Assembly (NCBI GenBank): GCA_020912385.1
Contig: CP087208.1
Span: 1,426,001 to 1,490,000 of the forward strand
Source of the DNA: Neofusicoccum parvum
Taxonomy: Eukaryota > Ascomycota > Dothideomycetes > Botryosphaeriales > Botryosphaeriaceae
Length of the DNA: 64,000 nucleotides
Reading direction: 5' to 3'
Shown here: in pieces, positions 11,096 to 23,995 of the stretch
Layout of the letters: each line of letters starts with the position of its first letter
Numbering within the stretch: the stretch's first letter is position 1
The notes under the pieces: model-generated
What the model saw: the letters and a program-made list of their open reading frames with translations, nothing else
Told to the model about the DNA's origin: nothing
The model's database searches: none
Translations under genes and position numbers: made by a program

Positions 11096-11837
11096 GCGGC
11101 AAAATTGTGGCTGAAGGTGGCGACGTGCCGGTGACTGATTGCTTCCTTAGGGCAAGGCTCGGAGCTCTCTGACTTGCACGAACACAAACCAGCGGCTGAG
11201 AGGGAACGAGGGTGGCGCGTGTAGGGATCGAAGGCCAGCAAGGAAATCGGACGCAATGGAGAGCACCACACCCACTTCGCACCTATAGAACGGAGAAAAA
11301 AATTCAACCTACGGACGAGGCTGGGCTGTGTTTCCGTCTGAGGGAGGGGGAGGATTACATTCTCGGTTGCGGGGTGGCGAGATACTTTATTAAAGAGGCG
11401 CGAGGCTGAAGGCCGCAGCGCCGATAATGCGCGGTTGAGAGATAACCATCCATGGCCACAAGCTTTGAGCAGGATTGCATTAGCTTCTTGTTCCCTGATT
11501 GTCCCCTGGCTATCCTCTGCACGGCACTCTGCGAGGCAGAGAAGGCTGACCGGAGCACGCCGGCGTGCATGCACTACTGTATGTTGTTGCCAATCAGAAC
11601 CAGAAACGCAGCAACCACACAGTCACAACAGGCGGCCTCCCGCCGATCAGGCATTCTCCAGCCTGGCGAACTTACCAGTTCATGCCCACCGGAAACACGC
11701 TACGGATGCACGATGCGGCTTGTGCATGGAGGTGGCTGAGCAATCTGGGCATTCTCGAGTCATAACTGCTATTTTCTCTGAATTGTGGAGCTACCTAAAT
11801 ATTGCTGTGGGGTGGATAGCGAAAGAAATGGATGACC
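11096..11837. other. Spacer between the two zinc-finger genes
   Basis: About 740 bp containing the presumed promoter of paralogue 1 and the 3' flank of paralogue 2. No additional gene is supported. Confidence 0.5.
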
Positions 11838-13270
11838 TCAACTGCCCATAAGCGAGTTGAAATGGTCCATTTCTTCTGTGATCCAAAGTGCTGGGTCTTG
11901 GAAATGTGCCTCTGCCTCAAACGAAAAGGACGGCGCTGAAAGATCTGGTACAAATAAGTCTTCGCCAGAATACTGGATGAGATCAATCGAGTAATCCTGG
12001 GACTCCGACGACGAATTCGATCGAGATCGCGCCCGCAACTGCTTGTAGGACTCAGAAAACCCGTACAGCGTAGCATCTTCCTCAGGGTTTGGATACAGTG
12101 AAATTGCTAGTGGAAGCGGATTAAGGGACATATCAGACGACTGGGTACCTGGAGATTTGTTTGCAATATCCATCCACTTGTTGAAGGAGAGATCCGAGAA
12201 TGTAAGATCGGCTCGGGAGGCCGCGTTTATTTGCGGTTGCTGGAGCAAAGGATTAAATGGTCTGCTGCTCCGCAAGTTGCCACTACCTTGAGTGCGAGGT
12301 TTCTTTTTGTCATTGTTGAATGTAGTTTCGCATCGTTTTCTTTTGTTAGGCCGCGAAACATCTTCGCATGGTGTGACCAAACTGTCATCTGGGGCTGAGA
12401 CCAGGACAGACGGGCTTTCTTGCAGTTGATTGCCGCTGTTATTTGATGATGATTGTGTTTCAGAGCCCGAAAATTGTTGCCGAATTGTTTCGATTATTTC
12501 CATATTTGTGGAAGCAACAAGCTTGAGGATAGCCAATGTGGCATTATCGTCATGAAGGATCTCGTTGATTTGAGGTCGAAGTCGGCGGCTAGCCTCTTTG
12601 GGGAGGCAGTCTGCAATTCTTTGAAATATGCGCGTTTCGACGTGAGATTCCTGTTTATGCGGTATATTTGACTCGCAATCTAAAGCAAAGTAAGTTTTTG
12701 TCCATGAAACTCAACTGGTAGACGTTGACTCACAAGGGGAAGGAATATGGGGTTCATTCGGAAATATAATTTTGTAAATTTCCGTCCATTTTTCCTCTTC
12801 CGGGGTTGAAGATCTTTTTTTCTTTCTGAGTTTTTTCTCTTGATCTTCATCAATACCTTCATCTGCAGGTCTTTCTTGATTGACCTTGCATGGGACGAGA
12901 TCGCGCTGGTGGGCTTTGAGCCCATCTCTGTGATTGAATTTCTCACAGCACCGAGGACAACGGATAGTCATATGACGACGATAGATGTGTTCCCTGAGCG
13001 GAACGTCTTTTAGTAAACTCACACAGGGCTATGAACAGAGATTACTCACTTGAGTCGTGCGGTATTGATAAACCCGGGATAAAGGCACGATGCGTGCTCG
13101 GGGTCGCCGGTTAATTTTCCCTTTACAAAAGGACAGGCGAAGCGCTTATGTTGATTCTGTTTGGAGTAACCAGGGACCTTGGCTGGCAGGCTCGGTTTTG
13201 CCGAAAGTTCGTCCAGCACTGGCAAGAGTCCATTTTGGGAGTGTGAAATAGAGTTGGACTGTGGATCCAA
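11838..13270 (-). CDS. C2H2-type zinc-finger protein, paralogue 2 (5' end unresolved)
   Basis: A tandem paralogue of the gene at 9799-11095. Supported exons are 13270-13050, 12993-12734 and 12679-11838, about 440 residues. Introns of 56 nt (GTGAGT..CAG) and 54 nt (GTGAGT..TAG) keep the frame. The first sits at the same RLK|EH position as in paralogue 1. Motifs are FACPFVK ... CLYPGF, RLKEHIYRRH, CPRCCEKF..H, and WTEIYKIIFP. The C-terminal half is acidic and Ser/Asn-rich. The frame starting at 13270 begins with TTG, and no in-frame ATG lies between there and the upstream stop. The true start is therefore probably in a further 5' exon (an ATG at 13443 is one candidate), or the 5' end has decayed. 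Confidence 0.68.
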
Positions 13271-13443
13271 CGCTGGCGGGTGAAGAGAGCGGCGGAGAGG
13301 CCACCAAAAGCTGCCCCTCGAAGGGGTTGGAGAATCCCTTTCCTGTCTCCACCCCTGATCTAATAGAGTATAAGAAACCTTTTGTACGTAGACAATTGAA
13401 GAATGAAGTAGTTTGCAAGATTCAGATGCAAGGAAAGTTCCAT

Positions 13444-15507
13444 TGAGCAGGTCTTGGTGATGTGAAAAGAAGGGAGGTTGATGACCACCAGAGATCCCGC
13501 GAGCTTTCCGGTACTTATCTCGAGTTCTTCAATAAACCCGATGGCTTGCAGCCATGCTCGCGTAGTGCCAGGCTCGTTATTGCGCATCTGCGCAACAGGG
13601 ACCTGAGCCAAGCTGAATTGCGCGTCTGCCAGCGTAGCCGCCGGTCAATCTCACTGCGTCTGGTTTCGGCGATACGAGGCTGTACCCAATCATACTTGGG
13701 TGGCTGTGTGGAGACAGCTGCATGGAGGCTGCATTCCGCGTCCGCGGCTGCGAGGCTGGGGTGAGGCAGATTTCTGGGGGCCGAAACAGGCAGCACTCGC
13801 GCGAAAGCGGGCAAACGCTGAGCCTTCAGTGGCGTCCCCAAAAAGATAAGCTGCATATACACAGCGCGTGACTACCGTTTACCGGCACTATGCCGAGTAG
13901 AGATAGCACTCGAAGCTGGAAATGATAGTGTGTGGAGACCTGAGTTCGGGACAAGAGCTCTTGGGAAACTGCCTCCAGCTGAAAAGAAGATGATTTGAAA
14001 GGTGTTGCATGAAGATTTAGGGCACTCATTTAGGTATAACATCTCCCAGTAGGAGTGTTGCCACAGTAAACTGTAGTGAATGTGCCAAGAGGATCCGCAC
14101 CGGACCGCACTATACTGCGGAGGAAGGCTGAAAGGTCAGGAAGCAAGCGCAACGCAGGGGTTAGCCTAGGCCAGATCGCCATCGTTGACGAGAATATCGG
14201 TGTCCAGGGAGGGCGTATGGGCGCGTATTTTGCGTGGTGGGGACGCAGGCGGCCGAGACGTGCTGAGTGCAGGGTCAGTTGGGAAAGTCTTGCAATAGAC
14301 TCACACACTCAAGAATGGATTTAGTATCTCTTTGACTACAAATTTACGTCCAGATGAATGTCTCAGCCGCCCATGAAGGCAACGCTTTCCGAACTGACTG
14401 TCTCTGCTGTGGGCTCCCTTGAGACGCTGTGCGACGAGGGATGGTGCTAGAGGTGCTGCGCCAGGAAGACGCGCGGGCGGAGTACGAATTACTGTCATAT
14501 GGCGTCCAGGCTGGGGCTTGCTGTCGAACATGGCGGTTGCGGAGCCTCTGCGGACTATGGTTCGGCGAAGAAGATGTGAATATAGGCCGAGGCTCAAGTA
14601 TTTGAATTGAAGAGAGAGTTCCGGGAGTATGGAGCTGCTGCGCTCCTCGCAGCAGCCAACACGATGGGAAACGATTGATGGCTGGGAAAGAAAGACTCTA
14701 CCACAGAAGTAGGAGGCTGCCTGGGATGGAACGGTTGGTTGGGGAAAAGCGTGCCGTGCAGAGCATGTGCACTAATCAACCTAAATCTGAATTTAAGTTT
14801 TGGACCAGCAAGTATGCGGTTCGATACCGGCAACGTTATACCCATCCCTGCGCCGACCAGTCCTTGGACCGGCTCGCTGCTTTCCGGCCGTCATCACCAA
14901 CATCGCTCACTCATCGTATCCTGAAACCGAACATCTCGCCACTGTATCTGTAGGGAGAGGAGACTCCCACCGTCGCAGCGAGTGTGTGCAGACAGACGGA
15001 GACTTGTCAATCGCGGTAGAACTTGTGTCTGTGGTCCTCGGCTTCCATCAGGCTCCCGTCTTTGTTCGCTTAACGAAACAAGTCCAGCCGCAGTGTGCGC
15101 AGCCTGGCTCACGGATTGACAAATCCCGGAGAATGGCAAAGTGTTAAGCGCCGGTCGAGAGGAAGTGCACAATTGGTGGTGTGCATCCCAGACGTCTTAT
15201 ACCGCTGGGCGAGTCTCCCGCTCGCATTTGCCCGCACTCGCCACTTACCCGCAGATTGTTTTCTCTCCCGGCAGCGATCATGCTCGCGAACTCTAAAGTT
15301 TGCTGATCCAACCTTTTGCTCAACTCAAACAAGCTGTCGGTGTTACCCGTGATCTGTGAAGTTTCCACCCGTCGAGAAGTGAAGCCGTTGTCTGGATGGG
15401 AGACTGCGCGTCCATCACCGCGCTTCTTCCTCCCACCGTCCCTGTTTTTGCAACCCGAAACTCAAAAGAAAGTCGTGAGCGCCCACCACTCCAGCCCGCG
15501 CCTCGCA
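13444..15507. other. Gene-poor spacer
   Basis: About 2 kb between the zinc-finger pair and the rhodopsin-like gene. Only short unconvincing frames occur on both strands. No RNA gene or repeat was recognised. Confidence 0.5.
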
Positions 15508-16779
15508 TCAAACCCCCGCGAAAAGCACCCGCTCGCTCTCCGACAGACTCCTCCCCTCCGCCCCCCACCCGGCATCCGCGTCGCCCGAGCACCTCGCCGC
15601 CACCCCCGTCCAAACCCGCCCGTCCTTGCCGCCCGCCCTCTCCCCGCTCACCGAGCCCAGCGCGATGCGGCCCTTCACGGACCGCGCGCTCCGGGCCCCG
15701 CCGGCCGGGGGCAGCGACTCGGGCGCGGACTCGGCGGCGCCGGTGGTCCGCAGCAGGCGGGGGGAGAGGCGGCGCACGAGCGAGCGCAGCACGGGCAGCG
15801 CGGCGCAGGTGAGGGCGACGAAGGCCTCGCAGCCGGACCAGACGTTGACGTCGACGGCGGTCCAGGACAGGTCGACGAGCTCGGTGAAGGCGATGACGTA
15901 CTGCAGGCGCACGATCGAGGTGACACAGCCGCTTTTGGGGAAGCCGAGGGTCAGTAATGCGACGGGAGGGGTGGGGGGATGGGCTTACAAGGACCCCAGC
16001 GCGAAGATGCCTATCAGCGCGATCTTTTCCTTGCGGGAGATCTTGAGGGAGCGGAAGGCGGGGATGGGGAGCGTGATGACGATGAGGTCGCTGATGACGT
16101 TGAGGATGCCTTGCGCCATGTAGAGCTTCTGGACGTCGAGGCAGCGGCCGGGCTGGCGCCGCGTCCAGAAGAATGAAACGGGGACGCAGAGGAAGATGGA
16201 GAAGAGGGAGGCTTGGATGAGGGCTACGGAGAGGAAGCAGAGGGCGCAAATGCACGCGAGGCGGGTGGCGCGCGTGGCCGAGAAGATTCGAAGGTACTGA
16301 GCGACGAGGGATATCTTTGTGAGTCCCAGGGTGAGCGTGTAGAATACGGACCCAAACAACCAGTACTGCGAGGAGGAGGTCAGTGCGCTTCCAAGGTGTG
16401 AATGAAGATGCTTTACTGCACACCATTGCGCTTTTTGAATCCATGCTTGGAGTGAGATCCCAAGTGTGCTTTCCAAGGCCATAGTGTGCTTGCTTGACTA
16501 TCATTGCGGCCAGCACCATGGAACATATCTGGCAGTGTCAGTGAGAATGAAGATGGAAGTCAGGGAGCAGCATACGGTTGCGAGAAGGAGTATGAAATCA
16601 TCCCATCCCGGACTTCGCAAGATGGCCAAGCGCACGTAGAAGCGCAGTGATACGACGAGGACCGAGAGGATTGAAAAAGACGTCGCCACTGCGATGACCA
16701 TCCCGCTACGGTCCTCCACGTGGCTCGCGCGATTGTCGAGGTGGTCGTACGGGCCTACGATGCCGGAAAAGAGATACAT
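15508..16779 (-). CDS. Fungal rhodopsin-like integral membrane protein (SAT4/PTH11-like)
   Basis: A predicted seven-helix plasma-membrane protein of the fungal rhodopsin-like family, which includes the core of PTH11-type receptors. Exons are 16779-16576, 16528-16424, 16365-15989 and 15931-15508, giving 369 residues. Introns are 47, 58 and 57 nt with canonical ends and CTGAC branch sites. Family marks are RFYVRLAILRSPGWDD near the N terminus, HYGLGKHTWDL, YTLTLGLTKISLVAQYLRIF, the GILNVISDLIVITLPIP helix, and RLQYV after the last intron. No N-terminal CFEM domain is present. The cytoplasmic tail is Arg/Gly/Ser-rich. Ligand and pathway are unknown. Confidence 0.85.
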
Positions 16780-17242
16780 GCTGACGGTGCGTTGGAGTAG
16801 ACGGATCAGAAATCCTCAATTGATATGGTGGAAACCCGTTTTTTTGACTCTGCTAGCTGATGCGTCCGATGTTCTAGATGGGACGTCGGATATCTTCCCG
16901 CATGTGGGGTTGTATGGGTTATCCTGGATCGAGCGTCCAAACCAAGCTCAAACCCATGCAGCTGCTCCGCATCTGTGTATAAGATCGCCTGGTCTCTCAC
17001 AAGCATTCGGTGGTACTGTTTCATATTTGGGTGCTGTCGACAGCCCAACTTTGCGTATTGCGTCTGTTTAGAGAGTGGCCTAGAACGAGGAAGGAGAGCG
17101 AGAGTGGCGGATGCAGATACCCGAAAGCTAAAAAACGGGAATAGAAAAGAAGAAATGGAAAAAGGGACGGGTGCGCTGCTGTTTTTCTCTCGTGTTCCTT
17201 GCTGCCTGATTTTTCCTGCAATCCCCGAGTCCGGCTCCTGTC

Positions 17243-19416
17243 TTACGCCGCAGCCTTTATCTCCGGGAACGGAGGTTGTTTGGCCTTTGCGATGGCCGAG
17301 CGATATGCATTCTTCAGCAATATGAAAAGCTCGAGTTAGCATGTGGTTCCGAGCACAAACGGCAGTATCCGCGAGGTAAACTTCTTTCTGTTTCAGACGG
17401 CGAGACTGATCACTTACATAGCTATCCAATCTCATGCTATCCGACGCCATGCCGGAAGTCGCGCCTCCCTGCTCCTGGAACTGGAATATGCGGGCGTTCA
17501 GCGGATCGTACTTCTCCCACCTGGGGATGTTGGCTTCTGCACGCTTTCGTCAGCAGGCATGTCTGCTGGCCCGGCAGCAAGACTCACGGCCATGGGAGTT
17601 CGGATTCTTGCTGTACGCAAACGAGAACCACATCGCCTGCATCTTCCTCGACACCTCGATATCGCCCGCCGTCCTCCCGCTCAAGGCAGATATCGTGCCG
17701 TACACATACGCCAGCTCCGACGCGTGCGCCACGCCCGCTCGACTGAGCACCAAGTCGGGAAGTGCAGGCGGGAGGGGGTAAAACGGCTGCTTGTAGATGC
17801 TGATGGGTGGCCGCTGCTTAAACATGTAGCCCCAGGTGGGCGCGCCACGGCCGCCGACCGCATTGGCTGACGACGAGTGCTGGCCGAGCAGGACGCGGCG
17901 CGGGATGTTCTGCACGGTGTCGCCCAGAACCGCCTCGCCGATGTAGTACGAGTCGTCCAGCGTGGGGTCCGGGTTGTAGCCCTTGCCGTTCTCGACGGCG
18001 CTGTGGGCGAAGTAGGTCGAGACGACCGGGCCCGGGAGGGTTGGGTCGGTGCTGTTAAGGTCGGCTGGCGGGTGTCAGTGTTGACTTGCAGTGTCGGCTG
18101 GGGGGCTTACTGGCAACCACGGTGCCCAGGTACACAGGATTGGTCGCCGTGCCCGTCAGAACGAGGCCGTAAAAGCTCCCTTCGTTCAGCACCGTTCCCG
18201 TGATCTGCAGGACGCGGTCTCGTCAGCAACCAGCCCCGCCGCCCGCGCAGCCAGCACTCACCAGCGGAATCGGCACCACCTCGTCGGCCCAGTAGTACGG
18301 CGTGTCGATCCACACGCCATCGACCGCGAAGCCCACCTGCTCCTGCACCAGCAGCGGATCGACCTGGTTGCGGATCGGGCTCAGCGTGTTGAACCACACG
18401 AAAGCCAGCCGGTCCTGCGGCACGGCGCGCAGGCACTGCAGCACCGCCGCGTCGCTCGCGTCGCCGACCAGCGGCAGCGGCGCGCAGCCCACGGCCGCCA
18501 GCGTCGCGTTCAGGTAGGCGTTGCCGTTGGCGGGCGTCTGGCCCTTGAGCGCCAGGCTCGCCGGCATGCCCGACTCGAGGATCGCGGCGTGGAACAGCGC
18601 CCTGCCGCCCGTCTCGCCGCGCACCGCCGCGTACCGCATCTGCATCCACGCGTTGAAGCTGCCCGCGCTCTGCCCGAACAGCGTCACCTTGCCCGGGTCG
18701 CCGCCGAAGCGCGCGATGTTGGCCTGCACCCACTGCAGCGCGAGGTGCTGGTCCTTCAGCCCGGTGTTGAGTATGTTGCCTGAGCGCTGGAACAGCGTGT
18801 TGTATAGGAAGCCGAAGCCGCCGAGCCGGTAGTTCATGCTGACGAAGATGACTGGCTTGCCGGCATCTGTAGACGACTGCACCAGGCCGGTAGAGTTGTA
18901 CCATTTGATCTGGCCTGAAGAGAGGGCTGTCAGTCACCGGAGGCTGAAAAGGGGGAGGAGAAGGAAGCTTCAACGCAACACGCACACCAACTTACCATTG
19001 ATGTTGGCCCCACCGTAGATGAACACCATCACCGGCAGCAGCTCCCCCGGCGCCGTGCTGGCGTTCGCGGGCCTGACTACATTCAAAGTCAAGCAATCCT
19101 CGTCAAGTCCATTCTCGCTCCCTAGCGTTGGGTCCTGCAGGCATCCAGGCCCGTAGCTCGACACATTCACCTCATTGCCTGGCGCCCCTGAATGGTACGC
19201 CACAGGATCTGCGAACCGTAGTGGCCCGATCGGCGGCTCGGCGTAGCGGATGGATAGGAATTGGTCGACTCCGGCCACGCTTGCATTGCCGATGTAGGTG
19301 CCCTGCGGGGTGGCGACGCGGGGAGCGGCACGGGGGGAAGAGGAAGCGTAGGGCTGCTGGGGAAGACACTGGGAGAGGGAGGGGAGGAGGAAGATGAGGG
19401 GCAGTATGAGAATCAT
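17243..19416 (-). CDS. Secreted type B carboxylesterase/lipase
   Basis: An alpha/beta-hydrolase of the cholinesterase-like carboxylesterase family, probably extracellular. The chosen ATG at 19416 starts MILILPLIFLLPSLSQC, a good signal peptide. A longer frame upstream begins only with TTG. Exons are 19416-18996, 18914-18262, 18204-18111, 18064-17588, 17536-17418 and 17311-17243, giving 610 residues. Five introns of 81, 57, 46, 51 and 106 nt all keep the frame. Motifs are IRYAEPPIGPLRF, the oxyanion region FIYGGANINGQ, nucleophile elbow FGQSAGS, an acidic residue in NEGSFYG, and a His in GVAHASE. Substitution of GESAG by GQSAG is tolerated in the family. The acceptor of the last intron is ambiguous (an alternative adds six residues in frame). 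Substrate is unknown. Confidence 0.87.
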
Positions 19417-21759
19417 GGTGTTGAAGATGCGTAGTAGGGAGCGCTGCTGCTTCAACAATGATCGAGAGAGCAAGATGTGGGGTGTTATTTATCCTAATGG
19501 CCTGTAGAGAGTTGCAATGGGCATTTCGTAAGAGGCTGAAGCTCTTCAACTCTGCGTGACCACTTCTTCACATTAGCTTGGAGACGCCATGGAAGTCGTC
19601 TCGTCACTGACCGGAGCTGACCGGAGCATGTTCCCCCCCTCGATGGTCCTTCCAAGCCTCTAACACCCCGACGAACGCTCACAATTGTGGCGTGTTGCTC
19701 TTCCTTCTCTATCGAACATGCTCCTTCTGTGGTACACGAAATCTGGCCATACCGGATCATGACCTATCCGAGCGAGGTTGATGAGGTGCAGCCAGGTAAA
19801 TGGTTGGATGGTGGCGGAGGGGCGTGTGAGCGTGTGCCTCTTTGCCGTCATTATCTGCAGATATTGTTACAAGTCGTCCCTCCCATGCTGTGTGCCTGGA
19901 TTAGCCACTGCGGCTGATAAAGCGAGACAGATGCACGAGATCTCCTTTGTCTTCTTCTTTCCGTTCTTAGTAAATGCGCCCGAGGCAGCTGCAGCGCTTA
20001 TTCGCTTTCTTTTCCAAGACTGTTCGAGGGCAGCGTAGCGCATCGTGCCTGTGGGGTTGGATTGTCTTGTCGCGGTACCACTGAATCTGGTTGTTTGACT
20101 AAACCCTATGCTCTCTGTCAATCCAGAACGAGCACACGCAGCCACAGGTAAGGAAGGGTGCCTACATGTCTGATCTCCCGCCCTTCCGAGACTGAGATCC
20201 GCGCAGGGCAGTAGCATGTCTTTCAGGCCCGGCTAGCTCCGTGAGCGCACCAAAACACACTGGCGGACATGCGGCGACATGAGAGAGACAAGTCACGCTG
20301 ATCCCACGCCAAGAGACGCAGAGGGAAACCAGTAACTAGTCAACCGAGGAACCGTAAATCACCACATCCCTGTCCCGGGGCTACGGTTCAGGGTGGGAGT
20401 TGCACGCAACATGCGCTCATCCCTGGCTTTGGGCTGTTTGGCTCGTTTGTGTAACGTTCAGTGAGGCTGCTGATTCGGCAGCGGAGTAAGCACCGCACGG
20501 GTTGACAGCGCCGCATATGCAGTGACGGGTGCGCCACGCGATTGCTTTTCCCAACTATTGAGTCCTGGCATCCATCACAATCCGCATCTGGATAGCTCAT
20601 TCGCTCGTGTAGCTGGTCCACTTTACGCAGCTGGCCTCCTCCGTAGCTCTAATGGTGATCTTTTCGCACTGTCTACTGGTTATGTGGAGTCGATTCCGTT
20701 GGTGTCGGATGAGTTTGACGCAAGCGGCAAGAAGAAGGCGTTGGCAGCCCAACACCAGGGTTCGCTTTCGGGTTATCCAATCCCTTTCTGGAAGCCAATC
20801 ATTTTGCATAATTAAGAGCCGCAAGTAGCCTCCGCTGCAAGGAGTGATCATCAAGAGTACGGGACTTTCCGACGCTCATGCTAGAAAACATTTCTCTCCA
20901 TATGCCAGGGCGGTGAGCTCACAGGCCAGATTTTGAGGGCTTTGACACTTGAGCTTGGGGAGGCAGAAATGGTCAGGTCGAAGGCACGGAGGTGATTAAT
21001 AGCACCGTGTCCCTGGTCCCTGGGGACATCGTGCTCTCTCCAATGTTCACATTGTGCTTTGTCGCCATTCTTTAGTGTTTCCTGGATGTGACACTCGAGA
21101 CTGACGCATGCTTCTCGGCCCGTGCCCGTCTGATTGGTCGGAATTCTCGCGCTCCGAGGATTGGAAGAAATGAAAACACCATTGGGCGAAAGCGCATGGC
21201 CGGATCGCAGAACATTGGTGTAGCAGAGTCAGTGAGATGCGAAGGCGATTCACAGTCATTAAGACAACACTAAGTACGCATCATCTTTTCACCACGAAGT
21301 TCTTGCACCGGCAGTGCAAAATTTAGAATTGAGAGCCAGATATCTGCCTTAAACCCGATTGGTGGAATTACCGTCGCCAAGTCCTCGCTTTCAATGTCTT
21401 GAAAATCGATACCCGTCCCGCTTCTTTTCCATTTTTACGCAAAAGAAATTGTGGGGCAATATCCGGAGCAGAGGCTCCGCTTTCTGGGGATGTCGTCTGG
21501 GGACGCTGCGGGGTCATCTCCACATCCGCGGTCACTCATGCCATGGCGCCGGAGCTTTGTCCAGGTTATTGGCAACATCTTTCCGCCAACCAGTGTTTTG
21601 GTCGTTCCCGCGACTTCCGGGACTTTATCCCTGCTGGAATGAAACGGACTGCAAGTGCCGAGCAAGCTTCATGGCCAAGCTTTCTCACACACCCAACACT
21701 CACCTCCTACCATTTCCGTCCACTTTGTGTACTCCATTTTCTCGGCTCTGTCTGTTACA
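19417..21759. other. Divergent intergenic region
   Basis: A 2.3-kb space between the start sites of the carboxylesterase (-) and SGNH esterase (+), so it should hold both promoters. No gene or repeat is supported. The scattered short frames lack motifs. Confidence 0.5.
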
Positions 21760-23131
21760 ATGCGCTCTCCGAGTCTGGCGCTTCTTGCGCTCTTTTTCGC
21801 GGGCTCGACCCAAGCGCGCCCTAGCCAATCAGCTCCTCCCGTTGCACCTTTGATCTTCCAGGGCAAAGAGATCAAGAACCTCCTGGCCTTTGGGGATTCG
21901 TACACGTACGTGCAGGGAACGCAGGGCCACTGGAACTACAGCTTCATCTCCGATGCCTTCAACTACAGCTACACTCCGGAGCAGCTGCTTTCAAGTGAAA
22001 TCGTCAAGAACACCACTAGTTCTGGCGGTCCGAACTGGGTCGAGTACTTGACGGGCTGCTACGAAGGCTTGCCAGCGGAATGTCCAGGAACGCAGCTGTG
22101 GGATTTTGCGTTTGCCGGAGCAGACATCAGCACGCAATAGTACAGCCGCCTCAGCCCAAGAATACGGTTCATGGACTGACGGGACCACAGCCTTCCTCTG
22201 CATCACAACTACACGGTGCCGCTGGATGACCAGGTCAAGCAATGGGATCTGTATGCGCGTGAGGTGCTGGACCACGAGTCAGCAGACACGCTTGTTGCGT
22301 TCTGGATCGGGTCTGTTTCGCGCACTTCGACACGGTGCACAGCTGACGGGCAGCAGAATCAACGACATCAACGACAGCGCCAAGTTCACCAACGTCAGTT
22401 TTGCGGCGTGGTACGAGACGCTAGCGACGAAGTGGTTTGAGTCTGTTGTTCGTAGCCCCTTTCCCTGCCCACGATTCCGTCGTGGAGCTGGCTCCGACTC
22501 AGGACCGGCTTGCTTCGGGGCGAGCTTGATTAAACTGACGTTGGGCGACAGGAGCTGGTGCACGGCAGAGGGTTCAGGAACTTCCTCTTCGTAGGCGCCC
22601 CGCACGTCATTTAAATGGTCAGGCCAAGCGACTGACACAGAGAAGATGCTTCCGCCGCCGCTCGAGAAGACGGCGTCCAACCTGGTCAGCTCCAACCCGC
22701 TGCCCAATGCGGCCATGATGGGGCAGTGGAACGCGGCGGTGCAGGCGCAGGCGTCGGCGTTCCAGGCTCGCCACAACGACTCGCGGACGGCGGTGTTTGA
22801 CACCTATGCGTTCCTGAACGGCGTGCTGGCGGATGCGGCGCGGTACGGCATCTACAACACCACAAGGTAAGCGGGTGTCTCAGATGCGCCAATGGCGGAG
22901 AAAAGCTAAGGGGTGCTTAGTTACTGCCAATCCTACGCCCAGGCGGACATACTATGGAACTACGCGGGATACGGGTGTCAGCCTATATCGGAGTATTTTT
23001 GGTTCAGTAAGTGGCCACGCGCGGAAAGTACAGGACCGCACGCTCACAACACCGCGTGCGCAGACTCGGGACACATCACGTTCACGGTGCATGAAATTAT
23101 CGCGGACGAGGTCCTGCGGCAGCTGGCGTGA
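21760..23131 (+). CDS. Secreted SGNH/GDSL esterase (CE16 acetylesterase-like)
   Basis: A probable extracellular acetylesterase acting on acetylated hemicellulose fragments. Exons are 21760-22139, 22191-22310, 22357-22447, 22552-22590, 22646-22866, 22921-23006 and 23064-23131, giving 334 residues. The N terminus MRSPSLALLALFFAGSTQA is a signal peptide. Block I is AFGDSYT (catalytic Ser), block III is FWIGINDIND (Gly/Asn), and block V is NSGHITFTVHE, containing the His. Introns of 51, 46, 104, 55, 54 and 57 nt restore the family alignment at each junction (for example the YLPLHHNY, NFLF and FWFNSGH joins). Intron 4 uses an AAG acceptor and is the least certain. Close CE16 members have the same architecture. 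The substrate is inferred from the family only. Confidence 0.83.
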
Positions 23132-23995
23132 GGCCCGAGTCAACGCTCAGCCTTACGGTGCGGCGTAGAAGGCGCTGGCGGCGTGGAAGGCGTGGAAGAC
23201 GCGTCAGGCAGATTGTCCTCATCTCCTTTGTCGGCTGTTCTGCGACCAGGCTCCGCTCTTGGCGTTTCACGGGTGGGCCTGATGCGACACGCGAGAAGGC
23301 TTGCATCGAGCGCAGCCTTCACCGACGAGACGCAGCCGAGCAGCGCGGTGCCGGCGAGCCGCAGGAGTGCAGCCAGCTCTGCAGACGTCCAAACAGGCGC
23401 GGCGAACAGCGCTGCCGTCAGATCTCGGCTCGCAACCTTCAGCGCGATTGCCTTTTCCCCGCATCCGCAACTCTGTGCAGCCCGCAGCCTCAGCCCGCAG
23501 CCTCGCTAGCGCCCTCCGCCGCGGGGAAACTGCACTCCCTCTGCCCATCCCGGCTCGTCCTCCACGCATCCCGGGCAGGGATTTCGCCGGGCACTAGCAC
23601 GATGCTGGTGCCGGCACGGGCATCCCTCCTGGGCGCGCCGGCCGCGGCACTGATTTCTCCGCCCAACCAGGCCGCCGGCCAGCGTCGCTTGCGCTGCGGC
23701 CTGCCAGGGGGACGCGCCGCATCCCTCCCGCCAAGCCCGCCAAGTCGTGTCCCGAGCATCGCCGTGCTCTTGTTTGCCGTGCTCTTGGCGCCTCCAGGAC
23801 GGGTCCCGCAGACATGACCTGCATGCAAAGTGCCGCCGCCAGGGGACCTGGAGCTGGAGGAACAATGCGGACTTCGCCCGCCGCGACGCCTCATGCGGTG
23901 CAATATAAGGCGCCGGCCCGCCGCCGTTTCGTTTCGTTTCGTTTCGTAGCTCCAGTCTTTCCTTTGCCTCCCTCCGCTCACTTCAGCAATTCACC
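23132..23995. other. Intergenic region with GH105 promoter
   Basis: GC-rich spacer with long shadow frames on both strands and no supported gene. A TATA-like TATAAG lies at 23904-23909. Four to five GTTTC units follow at about 23926-23946, in the probable 5' UTR of the downstream gene. Confidence 0.5.

Noticed and set aside
16806..17450. 214-residue frame overlapping the 3' end of the carboxylesterase
   Set aside because: Part of it is the real exon 5 in frame. The rest reads through the last intron and untranslated sequence.
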